A stretch of 64,000 nucleotides of DNA, taken from NCBI RefSeq assembly GCF_002895525.1, contig NZ_AZRL01000016.1, forward strand, positions 1 through 64,000. The letters run 5' to 3'. Below the pieces are notes generated by a model. The model worked only from the letters and a program-made list of their open reading frames with translations, was not told the origin of the DNA and did not search any database. The DNA is from Petrotoga olearia DSM 13574 (GTDB lineage: Bacteria; Thermotogota; Thermotogae; Petrotogales; Petrotogaceae). Shown here one piece after another: positions 27,328 through 36,044 of this stretch (positions within the stretch are counted from its first letter, which is position 1; every line of letters starts with the position of its first letter). The position numbers and the translations under genes were made by a program.

Positions 27328-28578
27328 TTATGGTTTTTCTTTTTGGCGTATTGAGTACGATGAATCAGTTTTTATTATTAGAGGATAAATCTCATTATTT
27401 GAATCTTTTACTTGTCCTGTACCTAAAATTTCCCCTGCTGGTAATATTTCGAAAGAATATATTAATTCTTGTTCGTTAGTGCCATAAATTTTTTGTTCAA
27501 TTAATACCCCGTTGGGATTTATAATTCTTAAAAACAGATCATAATTCGGCCAATTATCAACACAAACTCCCATCAAGTAAATTTGATTGTTATAAACTTT
27601 TAATTCTTCCACTCGAGAAAGTGATTTTATCGCTAACGTTTCAAAGTATTCAACTTCGAGAGTATCTTTTTGTTCAAGATCTTTTGATATCTTCATTATA
27701 AAACCTTTCCACTCTAGTTCATTGAGGGTAGTAATGTATCCACCTATATATATGTTCCCTTCATTATCTTGAACTATACTATTTGGATTTTCGTGGAAGG
27801 TAGTATACCCATATTCATCTGAAAACAGTAAAATTCCTTCTCTACTATATACTAATATTAATAAATCGTTTTGTTTTTGTGGATTAGAATTAGATGTACC
27901 TACCGTTATAATTCTATTATTATCGATTACTAAATCAACAATTCTTTCTTCTCTATCTCTTCCATATGTGTTTTCCCAAATTTTCTTTCCCGAAAGGTTT
28001 ACTTCAGAGATATACGCTTGACTATTAGTATTTTCTATTACCCATCCTCCAACGACATAACTTCCTGAGGTGTTTTTTATTGTGCTTAATGCTCCCTGAT
28101 AATTTATAACAAGAGACCAGTTTGTTTCTCCGGTCTTTGAGATATTTAAAATATAAGGTTTACCGTTTTTTTGTCCCACGAAAGTGAAGGTATTATTGAA
28201 AAAAACGAAATCGTTTATACGTACTTGGCCGCTTTCTATGAATATTTCTTTTCTTATACTACCTTCTTCGTCCAAGAAGTATAAAAAGTATTGGTTCCCT
28301 TTAACTGCTATAGAAACATATTCATTATTACTTATTTGACTTATTTTTGTTAAGTATGTCCCTTTTTCATCAATCTTTTTGAAGAAAGATTGACTGTTGG
28401 TTGATCTAAGTTCTTGAGTATCTGAAAGATACCTTATTAAAGGCTCTTCTTGGCTAACATAGGTACTACTTAAAAAATCAACTGTATCGTTGGTTTTTGA
28501 ATTAGTAAGGTATATTCCAGAGACGAAAAAAAAGATAGAGAGAGAAATTATTGCAAAAAACAATATTTGCTTTAACAT
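27328..28578 (-). CDS. Membrane-anchored beta-propeller-like protein of unknown function
   Basis: The 416-residue protein has one N-terminal membrane anchor or uncleaved signal (ILFFAIISLSIFFFVSGIYL) and a long outside part made of repeated short beta strands. Units such as YVVGGWVIE, IYIGGYITT and EILGTGQVK occur about every 50 residues, as in propeller proteins of the SBBP/PQQ type. No enzyme motif was found. The start is ATG 28578, the better-spaced choice after GGTGA; frames beginning with GTG at 28590 are less likely. It lies between moxR and the RNase G gene. Confidence 0.7.
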   Translation of the reverse strand: MLKQILFFAIISLSIFFFVSGIYLTNSKTNDTVDFLSSTYVSQEEPLIRYLSDTQELRSTNSQSFFKKIDEKGTYLTKISQISNNEYVSIAVKGNQYFLYFLDEEGSIRKEIFIESGQVRINDFVFFNNTFTFVGQKNGKPYILNISKTGETNWSLVINYQGALSTIKNTSGSYVVGGWVIENTNSQAYISEVNLSGKKIWENTYGRDREERIVDLVIDNNRIITVGTSNSNPQKQNDLLILVYSREGILLFSDEYGYTTFHENPNSIVQDNEGNIYIGGYITTLNELEWKGFIMKISKDLEQKDTLEVEYFETLAIKSLSRVEELKVYNNQIYLMGVCVDNWPNYDLFLRIINPNGVLIEQKIYGTNEQELIYSFEILPAGEILGTGQVKDSNNEIYPLIIKTDSSYSIRQKEKP

Positions 28579-28605
28579 AGATGTCACCACTTTCTTTTAA
28601 ACAAA

Positions 28606-30021
28606 TCATTTTTTGTATTTAATGCCATAAGAATTAGGGTTTTGCCAGTTAAAAGACACCTCTAATTTTACTTTTAACTGTTTTTCCAGTTCTTCCGTTA
28701 AAGATGGTGTTAAATAGCCAGAAAGATTATGAAATGCATTAATTTCTATTATTTTTACTTTTTCTTTTTTTATTTCCTTGGCCGAGGACAATAATTCTTT
28801 TATCAATCTCCCATGTACTAGGGAAGGAGCTATGATTTTACCGGTTCCATGGCATAATGGACATTGGGAATACACGTTGGTATCCAAAGGTTGTGTAGTT
28901 CTTTTTCTAATAATTTCTAAAAGTCCCATGTTTGTGAACCCTAATATGGTAACTTTTGATTTATCTTTTTTTGCTTCTTCTTTAAGAATATTGATAATAG
29001 TTTTTTTATGTGAAGGGTCTTTCATATCTATAAAATCTACAACGATCATTCCTCCAATATTTCTTAATTTCAATTGTCGGACTATTTCTTTGGCTGCTTC
29101 CATGTTTGTAATAAACGAAGTTTCCTCAATATTCTTTCCTTCCAAATTTCCAGCAGAATCTACATCAATGGCGGTTAAAGCTTCTGCTCTATCTAAAGTA
29201 ATGGTTCCTCCACCTGATAGTTCGATCTTCTTTGTAAAGATTTCTTCCATTTGATGATATACATTATGGGTCTGAAAAACATCCCCTTTAACGTACTCCA
29301 CTTTGGGTTTTAGTTCAAAGCCTTTCAAACTTTTCTTTAGTTTTCTAACAATTTGTCTGTCGTCTGTGATTATTTTTTTTGTTTTAGAATCCAACCGTTC
29401 TCTTAATATGTACTCAAGAAAATCGCTTTCTTCGTATAAAACTCCAGGATTTTTTTGAGATTGAAATCTTTGCAAAATACTATTATACATTTTTCGCATT
29501 TCTTTTAATTCCATTTCTACTTCTTTTTCGTCGATTCCTTCAGAATTAGTTCTGAATATAATAGATTCGTTATCCATTAGCATCTTTTTTGCTATCTGTC
29601 TCAATCTTGTTCTTTCTTTTTCTTGAAGAATTTTTCTGGATATGCCAATACTTTCCTTAGAATTTGGGATGTATACTAGATATTTACCCGGTAGACTTAA
29701 TTGCATAGAAAGTTGAGGCCCTTTTCTGGTTCCCCCATCTTTTCTTACCTGGACTAGAATTTTGTCTCCAGCGTTATAATGATTAGGATCATCAAGAACA
29801 TCTCGATATCTTAGAAAACCATTTTTTCCTAATCCTATATTTACAAAAAAAGCTTCTAAACTTGGAACTTTATTTTCAATTATACCCAAGAAGATTTTCC
29901 CCGTATTCTTATCGGTTTCAAAATCCTCGAAAAAAATTTCACATAATTTATCCTCTTCCATTATTGCTATTCTTATTTCTTCAAGAGCTTTACTTACTAA
30001 CATTGTCTTTTCTTCGTCCAT
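28606..30021 (-). CDS. rng: Ribonuclease G/E family endoribonuclease
   Basis: The 471-residue protein matches RNase G. An S1 RNA-binding domain lies at about 30-115 (GIIENKVPSLEAFFVNIGLGKNGFL is the region). The DNase I-like catalytic part has the metal-binding Asp in LTAIDVDSAGN and in GGMIVVDFIDM, and a zinc-link motif CPLCHGTG connects subunits. It processes rRNA and degrades mRNA. The degradosome scaffold of RNase E is missing. A longer frame begins with TTG at 30042; ATG 30021 has AAGGAA eight bases upstream. Confidence 0.93.
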   Translation of the reverse strand: MDEEKTMLVSKALEEIRIAIMEEDKLCEIFFEDFETDKNTGKIFLGIIENKVPSLEAFFVNIGLGKNGFLRYRDVLDDPNHYNAGDKILVQVRKDGGTRKGPQLSMQLSLPGKYLVYIPNSKESIGISRKILQEKERTRLRQIAKKMLMDNESIIFRTNSEGIDEKEVEMELKEMRKMYNSILQRFQSQKNPGVLYEESDFLEYILRERLDSKTKKIITDDRQIVRKLKKSLKGFELKPKVEYVKGDVFQTHNVYHQMEEIFTKKIELSGGGTITLDRAEALTAIDVDSAGNLEGKNIEETSFITNMEAAKEIVRQLKLRNIGGMIVVDFIDMKDPSHKKTIINILKEEAKKDKSKVTILGFTNMGLLEIIRKRTTQPLDTNVYSQCPLCHGTGKIIAPSLVHGRLIKELLSSAKEIKKEKVKIIEINAFHNLSGYLTPSLTEELEKQLKVKLEVSFNWQNPNSYGIKYKK

Positions 30022-30049
30022 TGCTTTATTTCCTTCCTCCAACTTTGTT

Positions 30050-30625
30050 CTAAATTATCTTTCCATTAAATTTATTCATTGCTTCGTTTATTCTGCCTTC
30101 TAAAATCAAGTCTATTGCAATAGTAACATAGTCTAGAACTTTGTCCAATATAGTCCATTCTTCTTGCGTAAAAGGGTTTAAAACATAATTTGCCAAATTT
30201 CCAGATCCATGCTCGTATCCATTGTTGATACCTATTCTTATCCTGGGAAAATCTGTACTTTTTAAAATACCTATAATTGATTTTAATCCATTATGTCCAC
30301 CATCTGAACCGCTTTTTCTTATACGTATTTCCCCTAAGTTCAACCATATATCATCGTAAATTATTAATAAACTTTCTTCTATTTTACCAAATTTTTTAAA
30401 AACATAAGGTAACACTTCTCCACTTGCATTCATGTAAGTTAAAGGTTTGACAAAAATATTGCTTTCTAGAGCAAAGCCTTCAAAATTTCTACCGGATATT
30501 TTTTTAATATTCGATATATTTTTTTTGTTTTCTGCATATTTATCTAAAGCTAAAAAACCCACGTTATGCCTTGTAAAAACATAACGCGGGCCAGGATTAC
30601 CTAAACCTATTACCAAATTTCTCAC
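30050..30625 (-). CDS. pth: Peptidyl-tRNA hydrolase
   Basis: The 191-residue enzyme releases tRNA from prematurely ended peptides. The family signature VIGLGNPGPRYVFTRHNVGF contains the catalytic His, and the second signature SGGDGHNGLKSI appears as SGSDGGHNGLKSI. Translation starts at GTG 30625, three bases after the rplY stop, with its ribosome site inside the end of rplY. The order prs-rplY-pth is common in Gram-positive-type genomes. Confidence 0.96.
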   Translation of the reverse strand: MRNLVIGLGNPGPRYVFTRHNVGFLALDKYAENKKNISNIKKISGRNFEGFALESNIFVKPLTYMNASGEVLPYVFKKFGKIEESLLIIYDDIWLNLGEIRIRKSGSDGGHNGLKSIIGILKSTDFPRIRIGINNGYEHGSGNLANYVLNPFTQEEWTILDKVLDYVTIAIDLILEGRINEAMNKFNGKII

Positions 30626-30628
30626 TGT

Positions 30629-31291
30629 TTATTCTTCCTTCATGTCTTGAGGAGTTTTTTCTTGTATTACTTCGGGTTCGGTGATTTCTTCCTCTTCAGT
30701 TTCTTCGACTACTTCTTCAGCAGCTTTAGGTTCTATAACGCTAATGACAAGCTCTTCATCTTCAATAAGAGCGTCAGCATCTTTTGGGAGAAGATTTTTA
30801 ATATCTGAAACGGATAAAGATTCACCCATTTTTAACTTAGAAATATCCACCTTTATAGAATCAACTATATCTGAAGGTAGAATAGCTACAGGTATTTCAT
30901 GAACATAGATGTTCACATAACCACCTTGTGTAACTCCAACAGGTTCTCCTTCAAATTCTAAGGGTATCCTTAAATTCATTTTTCTTCCTTCTTCTGGCAC
31001 ATAAAAATCTACGTGAATTGGTTGGTCTGATACTTTATGCCTTTGAACAGATTTTACAAAGCAAGTGACTTTTTCTTCGGTATCTTCTCCCTTTACATTA
31101 AGTTCAATCAAAGTAGTTTCAGAAACTTTTTCTAACATACTTTCCAGTTCTTTATATGGAATATTTATATGTTTGTTTTCCTTTAAAGCTGGCCCGTATA
31201 CTTCTGCTGGAATTAATTTTTCATTCCTGAATTTTCTTGCCTTGACCTTTGGATCTCTTCTATTAACAACCATTTTGTAAACTGTAGCCAT
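30629..31291 (-). CDS. rplY: Ribosomal protein bL25 (CTC/TL5 long form)
   Basis: The 220-residue protein has the 5S rRNA-binding L25 domain (1-95, with EVYGPALKE near the start) and the C-terminal TL5 beta domain (about 100-185), followed by an acidic tail rich in Glu. GGAGGTT lies at good distance from the ATG. It is separated from prs by 181 bp that contain leader element copy 2. Confidence 0.96.
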   Translation of the reverse strand: MATVYKMVVNRRDPKVKARKFRNEKLIPAEVYGPALKENKHINIPYKELESMLEKVSETTLIELNVKGEDTEEKVTCFVKSVQRHKVSDQPIHVDFYVPEEGRKMNLRIPLEFEGEPVGVTQGGYVNIYVHEIPVAILPSDIVDSIKVDISKLKMGESLSVSDIKNLLPKDADALIEDEELVISVIEPKAAEEVVEETEEEEITEPEVIQEKTPQDMKEE

Positions 31292-31325
31292 ACAATAACC
31301 TCCTAAACATTTATCTTTTTACTTT

Positions 31326-31367
31326 CTTTAGAAACTCTAAAACTTCACATAGCGCCCCTTTGCCCCA
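31326..31367 (-). repeat. GC-rich leader element, copy 2 (upstream of rplY)
   Basis: Read toward rplY this copy has GTGGGGC, AAAGGGGCGCTATGTG and AAGTTTTAGAG, ending in the perfect palindrome TTTAGA-GTT-TCTAAA (31327-31341). Similarity to copy 4 extends outward to a shared GGTTACAGG near 31441-31449. It lies within the prs-rplY gap; no terminator with a clear T-run was found there. Confidence 0.7.
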
Positions 31368-31472
31368 CTCCCCCCATAAGGATGAAAGAGTTTTTCCCCT
31401 TCGTCTTGTTCTCCACCCACAGTGGAAAACAGCTTACGACCTGTAACCTTTTAAAAATCAGTGTATAATTTA

Positions 31473-32423
31473 TCATCTGAAAAGTATACTAACAGATAAA
31501 TTTTTTCTTATTCTGACTATTGCTTCCCCCAAAAGTTCTGAAGAATTTAATTCAACAAATTTGTCAGGCAATTCCTTATGATATATTGTATCTGTAACAA
31601 TTATTTTATCAATAATTGAATTTTGCAATTTTTCGACGGCGTTGAGTGACAATATTCCATGTGTAGCGGCAGCGATAATTTTTTTTGCTCCTTTATTATG
31701 TAAAGTTTCAGCAGCTGCTACTAAAGATCCACCTGTATCTATTATATCATCGAATATTATACAATTGGCACCCTCTACCTCTCCTATTACATTTATTACT
31801 TCTGCAACGTTATCTTTAGGTCTTCTTTTGTCGAGAATAGCTAAAGAACATCCCAATTTTTGGGCAAACTTTCTAGCTCGTTTTACTCCACCAACATCTG
31901 GTGAAACTACCACAGTCTCGTGTTGTGTCAATTTCATTTCTTCTAAAAAATATTTTGAAAAAATAGGAAAACTCCAAAGATTATCAACTGGTATATCAAA
32001 GAACCCTTGAATTTGCTCGGCATGAAGATCTATCGTCACTACCCTAGTTGCACCTGCTGTTGTAATTAAATTAGCAACAAGCTTTGCAGTAATTGGATCC
32101 CTACCCCTTGCTTTTCTATCTTGGCGGGCATACCCAAAGTATGGAATTATAGCAGATATAGATGCAGCGGAAGCCCTTCGCAAAGCATCTATCATTATCA
32201 GTAACTCCATGATATTGTTATTTACAGGAGGAGCAATGGATTGAATTATATATACATCAAATCCTCTGACTGTTTCGTTAATTTTTACATTTACTTCACC
32301 ATCTGCAAAAGTTGATACTTCACAATCTCCCAATCTTGTGCCCATGTATTCTACAATTTTTTTTGCTAAAGGAGTGTTGGAGTTTCCCGCAAACACCTTG
32401 AATTGATTCTCGTTAGTTGGCAT
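31473..32423 (-). CDS. prs: Ribose-phosphate pyrophosphokinase
   Basis: The 316-residue enzyme makes PRPP from ribose 5-phosphate and ATP for nucleotide, His and Trp synthesis. Visible are the metal-binding DLHAEQIQGFFDIPVDN and the PRPP loop IIFDDIIDTGGS. The start is ATG 32423, after AGAAGGGAG; the longer frame overlaps glmU and is ignored. It follows glmU by 2 bp, an order conserved in many bacteria. Confidence 0.97.
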   Translation of the reverse strand: MPTNENQFKVFAGNSNTPLAKKIVEYMGTRLGDCEVSTFADGEVNVKINETVRGFDVYIIQSIAPPVNNNIMELLIMIDALRRASAASISAIIPYFGYARQDRKARGRDPITAKLVANLITTAGATRVVTIDLHAEQIQGFFDIPVDNLWSFPIFSKYFLEEMKLTQHETVVVSPDVGGVKRARKFAQKLGCSLAILDKRRPKDNVAEVINVIGEVEGANCIIFDDIIDTGGSLVAAAETLHNKGAKKIIAAATHGILSLNAVEKLQNSIIDKIIVTDTIYHKELPDKFVELNSSELLGEAIVRIRKNLSVSILFR

Positions 32424-32425
32424 TT

Positions 32426-33781
32426 TTATACTCCCTTCTCTACATTTTGTGAGTTCTTTTTTAAAACCCAATTTTCTTTGTTTATTTGACGTGCTCTTCC
32501 TAAAGCCAAAGCATTGTCTGGCACGTCTTTTGTTATTACAGACCCCGCCCCTATAAGAGAATTTTTCCCGACATTAACTGGTGCAACTAGAGAGGTGTTA
32601 CTTCCAATAAATGCTCCATCATCTATAAAAGTCTTGTTCTTTTTTTTACCATCATAGTTGCATGTTATAGTTCCTGCACCAATGTTTACATCTCTTCCAA
32701 CATAAGTGTCACCTAAATAAGTTAAATGTTGCGCTTTACTATTGCAAGATATTTTGGTTTTCTTAGTTTCAACAAAATTCCCTATTTTAACGTTCTCTTG
32801 CAACTCTGTTCCTTCTCTCAGTCTCGAAAAAGGGCCTATTGAAACGTTTTTGTGTATTCTACTTAATTCGCATTCCGATCGAATTATTTTCACATTGTCT
32901 TCTATGATACAATCTTTGACCCTGGTTAAAGGGCCTATTTCACAATTTTCTCCAATGGTCGTTTTTCCGTATATAAAAGTTTGAGGGTAAACTATTGTGT
33001 CAGGACCAATACTTGCATCGACGGAGATGTAAGTAGAATCTGGATCTTGTATAGTAACCCCATTTAACATATGTTTCTTTAAAATTTCCATTCTTATCTT
33101 TTTTTCGGCTTCTGCTAACTGTATTCTATCGTTTATGCCTATAACCTCTATTTCATTTTCTAATTCTACCACACCAACTTTTTCCATATGCCGAAAAACA
33201 TCAGTCAAATAATATTCTCCTTGGGCATTTTGTGGAGTTATATGGTGCAAGGCTTCTTTTAATTGCTCTCCCTTGTAAACAGCGATCCCTGTATAAACTT
33301 CTTTTATTTGCTTTTCAAAAGTATCGGCATCTTTTTCTTCGACTATTTTAACAGATTTATCTTCGTTTTTTATTATGCGTCCATAACCAGTTGGATCATC
33401 TAATCTTACTGAGAGTATGGTCGAACTGTTATTATCTTTTAAATGTCTTTCAATAAGAGAATTTAAAGTATTGTAAGAGATAAAAGGAACATCTCCGTAA
33501 AGTATCAAGATATCGCTACTATCAAGAAATTTTTCTGCACAGATTACAGCGTGACCAGTTCCTAATCTTTCTTTTTGCTCAAAAATTTTAACATTATCAT
33601 CTAACAATTCTTTTACCTGATCTTTGCCATTTCCTAGAACTATCCCGATATCGTTGCTTATTTTTTTTGCAATATCTATAACCCAATTTATCATTGGTTT
33701 ATCCAGAATTTTATGTGCAACTTTTGGGATCTTTGATTTCATTCGTTTTCCTTGCCCAGCGGCAAGTATTAATACTTTTAT
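32426..33781 (-). CDS. glmU: Bifunctional GlmU (UDP-GlcNAc pyrophosphorylase / GlcN-1-P acetyltransferase) with apparent AUA start
   Basis: The reading frame gives a standard GlmU of about 451 residues only if it begins upstream of the first ATG (33742). The upstream codons encode KVLILAAGQGKRMKSKIPK, the nucleotide-binding N-terminus. Between the preceding in-frame stop and this motif there is no ATG, GTG or TTG. An ATA codon at 33781-33779 sits exactly where the initiator Met would be, five to six bases after AAGGAGGAGG. The C-terminal half is a left-handed beta-helix with hexapeptide repeats. It makes UDP-GlcNAc for the cell wall. Confidence 0.93.
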   Translation of the reverse strand: MKVLILAAGQGKRMKSKIPKVAHKILDKPMINWVIDIAKKISNDIGIVLGNGKDQVKELLDDNVKIFEQKERLGTGHAVICAEKFLDSSDILILYGDVPFISYNTLNSLIERHLKDNNSSTILSVRLDDPTGYGRIIKNEDKSVKIVEEKDADTFEKQIKEVYTGIAVYKGEQLKEALHHITPQNAQGEYYLTDVFRHMEKVGVVELENEIEVIGINDRIQLAEAEKKIRMEILKKHMLNGVTIQDPDSTYISVDASIGPDTIVYPQTFIYGKTTIGENCEIGPLTRVKDCIIEDNVKIIRSECELSRIHKNVSIGPFSRLREGTELQENVKIGNFVETKKTKISCNSKAQHLTYLGDTYVGRDVNIGAGTITCNYDGKKKNKTFIDDGAFIGSNTSLVAPVNVGKNSLIGAGSVITKDVPDNALALGRARQINKENWVLKKNSQNVEKGV

Positions 33782-33802
33782 ATCTACCTCCTCCTTTCAT
33801 AC

Positions 33803-34128
33803 ATGGACGTTAAGGGGATTACCCCTTACATCGTTTGCTACGCAAACGAGATTTTGGAAAACAGTTCTAAAGCATCGCAAACAAACCATTTTGCACAATG
33901 CTGCAAAAAAGCTTTTTGCATAAAACAGCAAAAGCATAGCAAACGAGATTTTGGAAGACATTTCTAAAGCAACACATCATTTGTAAAGCAAATGATGGTT
34001 TGGATATTACTTCAAAAGCACCATGAAAAAACTTTTTGCATAAGGCTGCAAAATGCTTCGCAAATGAGAATGAGGATGTTACTTCTAAAACATTATGAAA
34101 ATGCTTTTTGCATAAAACGGCAAAAAAT
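33803..34128 (+). repeat. Mosaic dispersed repeat, copy A (between ruvA and glmU)
   Basis: This gene-free stretch is built from short imperfect repeats: TTTTTGCATAA-NN-CAGCAAAA, GCTTCGCAAATGAGA and TTACTTCTAAAGCA motifs, preceded by a TAAGGGG/CCCCTTA hairpin (33811-33828). Large parts match copy B at 46277-46549 in reverse orientation. For example 33911-33935 equals the complement of 46361-46385 over 25 bases, and about 27 bases around 34062-34088 also match. No coding potential was seen. Confidence 0.85.
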
Positions 34129-34130
34129 AA

Positions 34131-34703
34131 CTACAGCTTTGTAAGGCATTCTTTAATGATCTCTTCCGTTTTCAGATCTTCTAAATCAAGTTGACCTATG
34201 ACTTTCATAATTTCATATCTTTGAAATCCGAGTGTTTCTAACGCCTCTATTGCTTCTTTTACATTATTATTTCCATACGGTTGAGTATCTACCCCGGTTG
34301 AATAGGCGCTGAAAGAATTGGAAAGTTCAGATATTAGTCTTTCTGCTGTTTTCTTACCTATGCCAGGAAGGTTTGAAAGAAGCATTGTGTCTTGGGTGTT
34401 TATCATCCGTATAAATTCTTCTGCATCTGTTTTTCTAAGGATTTTTGATGCAATTCTTGGCCCGATCTTTGAAACTTTTTTTAAACTTTCAAACACATCT
34501 CTTTCTATTTTATCTTTAAAAATATAAAGTGATGTGTTCCATTCGTTTATTTCAAGGGATGCAAAAAAATCGTATTGGTCACCTTTTTTTAAGTATCTTA
34601 TAACGTTGTAGGAAGGATATGCTTCCAAAGTTAATGCTCCAATTTTGATCAGAACTTTTTCTTCCTCGAAATCTTCAATGGTAGCGTTGATTTTTCTTAT
34701 CAT
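34131..34703 (-). CDS. ruvA: Holliday junction branch migration protein RuvA
   Basis: The 190-residue protein has the N-terminal OB fold, two helix-hairpin-helix segments (SKIGPRIASKIL and LPGIGKKTAERLI) and the C-terminal RuvB-binding domain (VKEAIEALETLGF). It holds the four-way junction while RuvB pumps DNA. A TTG-initiated frame from 34718 is possible, but ATG 34703 is better placed relative to GAGGT. It is followed by the mosaic repeat and glmU. Confidence 0.95.
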   Translation of the reverse strand: MIRKINATIEDFEEEKVLIKIGALTLEAYPSYNVIRYLKKGDQYDFFASLEINEWNTSLYIFKDKIERDVFESLKKVSKIGPRIASKILRKTDAEEFIRMINTQDTMLLSNLPGIGKKTAERLISELSNSFSAYSTGVDTQPYGNNNVKEAIEALETLGFQRYEIMKVIGQLDLEDLKTEEIIKECLTKL

Positions 34704-34727
34704 AATTATATACCTCAATAAAAATTT

Positions 34728-36044
34728 CTACAATGCCACTAAATTAGTGGATATTAATTCTTTAATTTTTCCAACTAGATACAAAGAACCAGTAACAAAA
34801 TAAACATCACTAGTTTCTGATAAAAGTTTATTGAAACCATCCGAAGGGTCTTTTATAAATTCAACATTTTTGGTATACTTTTTAAATTCTTCATATATTA
34901 ATTCTGGATGTCTTCCCCTTTCAGTAGGGACTGATGTTACAATTATTTTGTCAAAAACTGAAGAGAAAATTTGTGACATTTTTTCGTAATCTTTATCGTC
35001 CAATATCCCAATCAAAGCAATTTTTTTCTGGGTAGGAAAGTAAAGATTGATACTTTTTTCTAATTGTTGAGCAGCGGCAAAATTGTGGGCACCATCGAAA
35101 ACTATCTTTTTACCATTTATTTCTGTGTACTCAAACCTTCCTTCCCAATAAAAGTTTGCCATAGCTTCTCGTACTTTCTCGATAGATAGAACTTTTCCAA
35201 ATTTTTTCATAAACGCTTCTACTGCTGCCAAGGATGTAGTAACATTTTCCATCTGAAACGTACCATTAGCACCAAAAATCAAATCTTTAATTTCATAATT
35301 GAGACTATAATAATCCAACATATTTTTGTTAATAAAATATCTATAGTTGTTAGAATGAAAATCTTTTCCATATTCAAAAATCTTCTCTGCCTTAACTTCT
35401 TTAGCTTTATCTAGAATTACTTTCTTTGGACTTTCATCTATATTTCCCAATACCAAAAAATTGTTTTTCTTTATTATACCTGCTTTCTCATAAGCTATCG
35501 TTTCAAGAGTATCTCCCAAGGTTTTGATATGGTCTTTGGATATAGAAGTTATTACTGAAATATCAGAATTAAGAATATTAGTAGCATCCAATCTTCCACC
35601 TAAACCCACTTCAATGATGCCTACATCTACTTTTTGTTTTTCAAAATACTTAAAAGCCATAGCTGTTGTTATTTCAAAAAATGAAGGTGCGTAATCTTCA
35701 CCTTTTAGATCCATTTTTCTTATTTCTTCTTCAATTTCATTGTATATATCTACAAATTCTCGTTCAGAAATGTTTTCTCCATTCAACTTTACTCTCTCTG
35801 TTAATGAAACCAAATGTGGAGATATAAAAGTACCAACTCTCAATCCATTATATCTTAAAATTTGTGATAAAGCAGTGGTAACACTTCCTTTTCCGTTAGT
35901 ACCTGTGATGTGTATACTGTTGAAAGAGTTCTGGGGATTTCCTATGCGTTTAGTTAGTTCTTCTATCCTTTCAAGGCCTAACTTTACCTTAAAATTTGCT
36001 GCTCCTCTTTGATAAAGATAATCAACTAAATTGGTAAATTCCAT
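34728..36044 (-). CDS. folC: Folylpolyglutamate synthase / dihydrofolate synthase
   Basis: The 438-residue Mur-ligase-type enzyme adds glutamate to folates. Its P-loop reads HITGTNGKGSV at about 44-54, and GLGGRLDATN and the C-terminal FDGAHN motif are present. The ATG follows the valS stop directly (TAA-ATG), indicating translational coupling. The valS-folC order is conserved in many Gram-positive bacteria. Confidence 0.95.
   Translation of the reverse strand: MEFTNLVDYLYQRGAANFKVKLGLERIEELTKRIGNPQNSFNSIHITGTNGKGSVTTALSQILRYNGLRVGTFISPHLVSLTERVKLNGENISEREFVDIYNEIEEEIRKMDLKGEDYAPSFFEITTAMAFKYFEKQKVDVGIIEVGLGGRLDATNILNSDISVITSISKDHIKTLGDTLETIAYEKAGIIKKNNFLVLGNIDESPKKVILDKAKEVKAEKIFEYGKDFHSNNYRYFINKNMLDYYSLNYEIKDLIFGANGTFQMENVTTSLAAVEAFMKKFGKVLSIEKVREAMANFYWEGRFEYTEINGKKIVFDGAHNFAAAQQLEKSINLYFPTQKKIALIGILDDKDYEKMSQIFSSVFDKIIVTSVPTERGRHPELIYEEFKKYTKNVEFIKDPSDGFNKLLSETSDVYFVTGSLYLVGKIKELISTNLVAL

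Noticed and set aside
32426-33742. GlmU starting at ATG 33742
   Set aside because: It would delete the nucleotide-binding LAAGQGKR motif, which is encoded upstream behind a strong Shine-Dalgarno sequence.
33803-34128. CRISPR array
   Set aside because: Repeats are imperfect, of several kinds and irregularly spaced, with no unique spacers and no cas genes.
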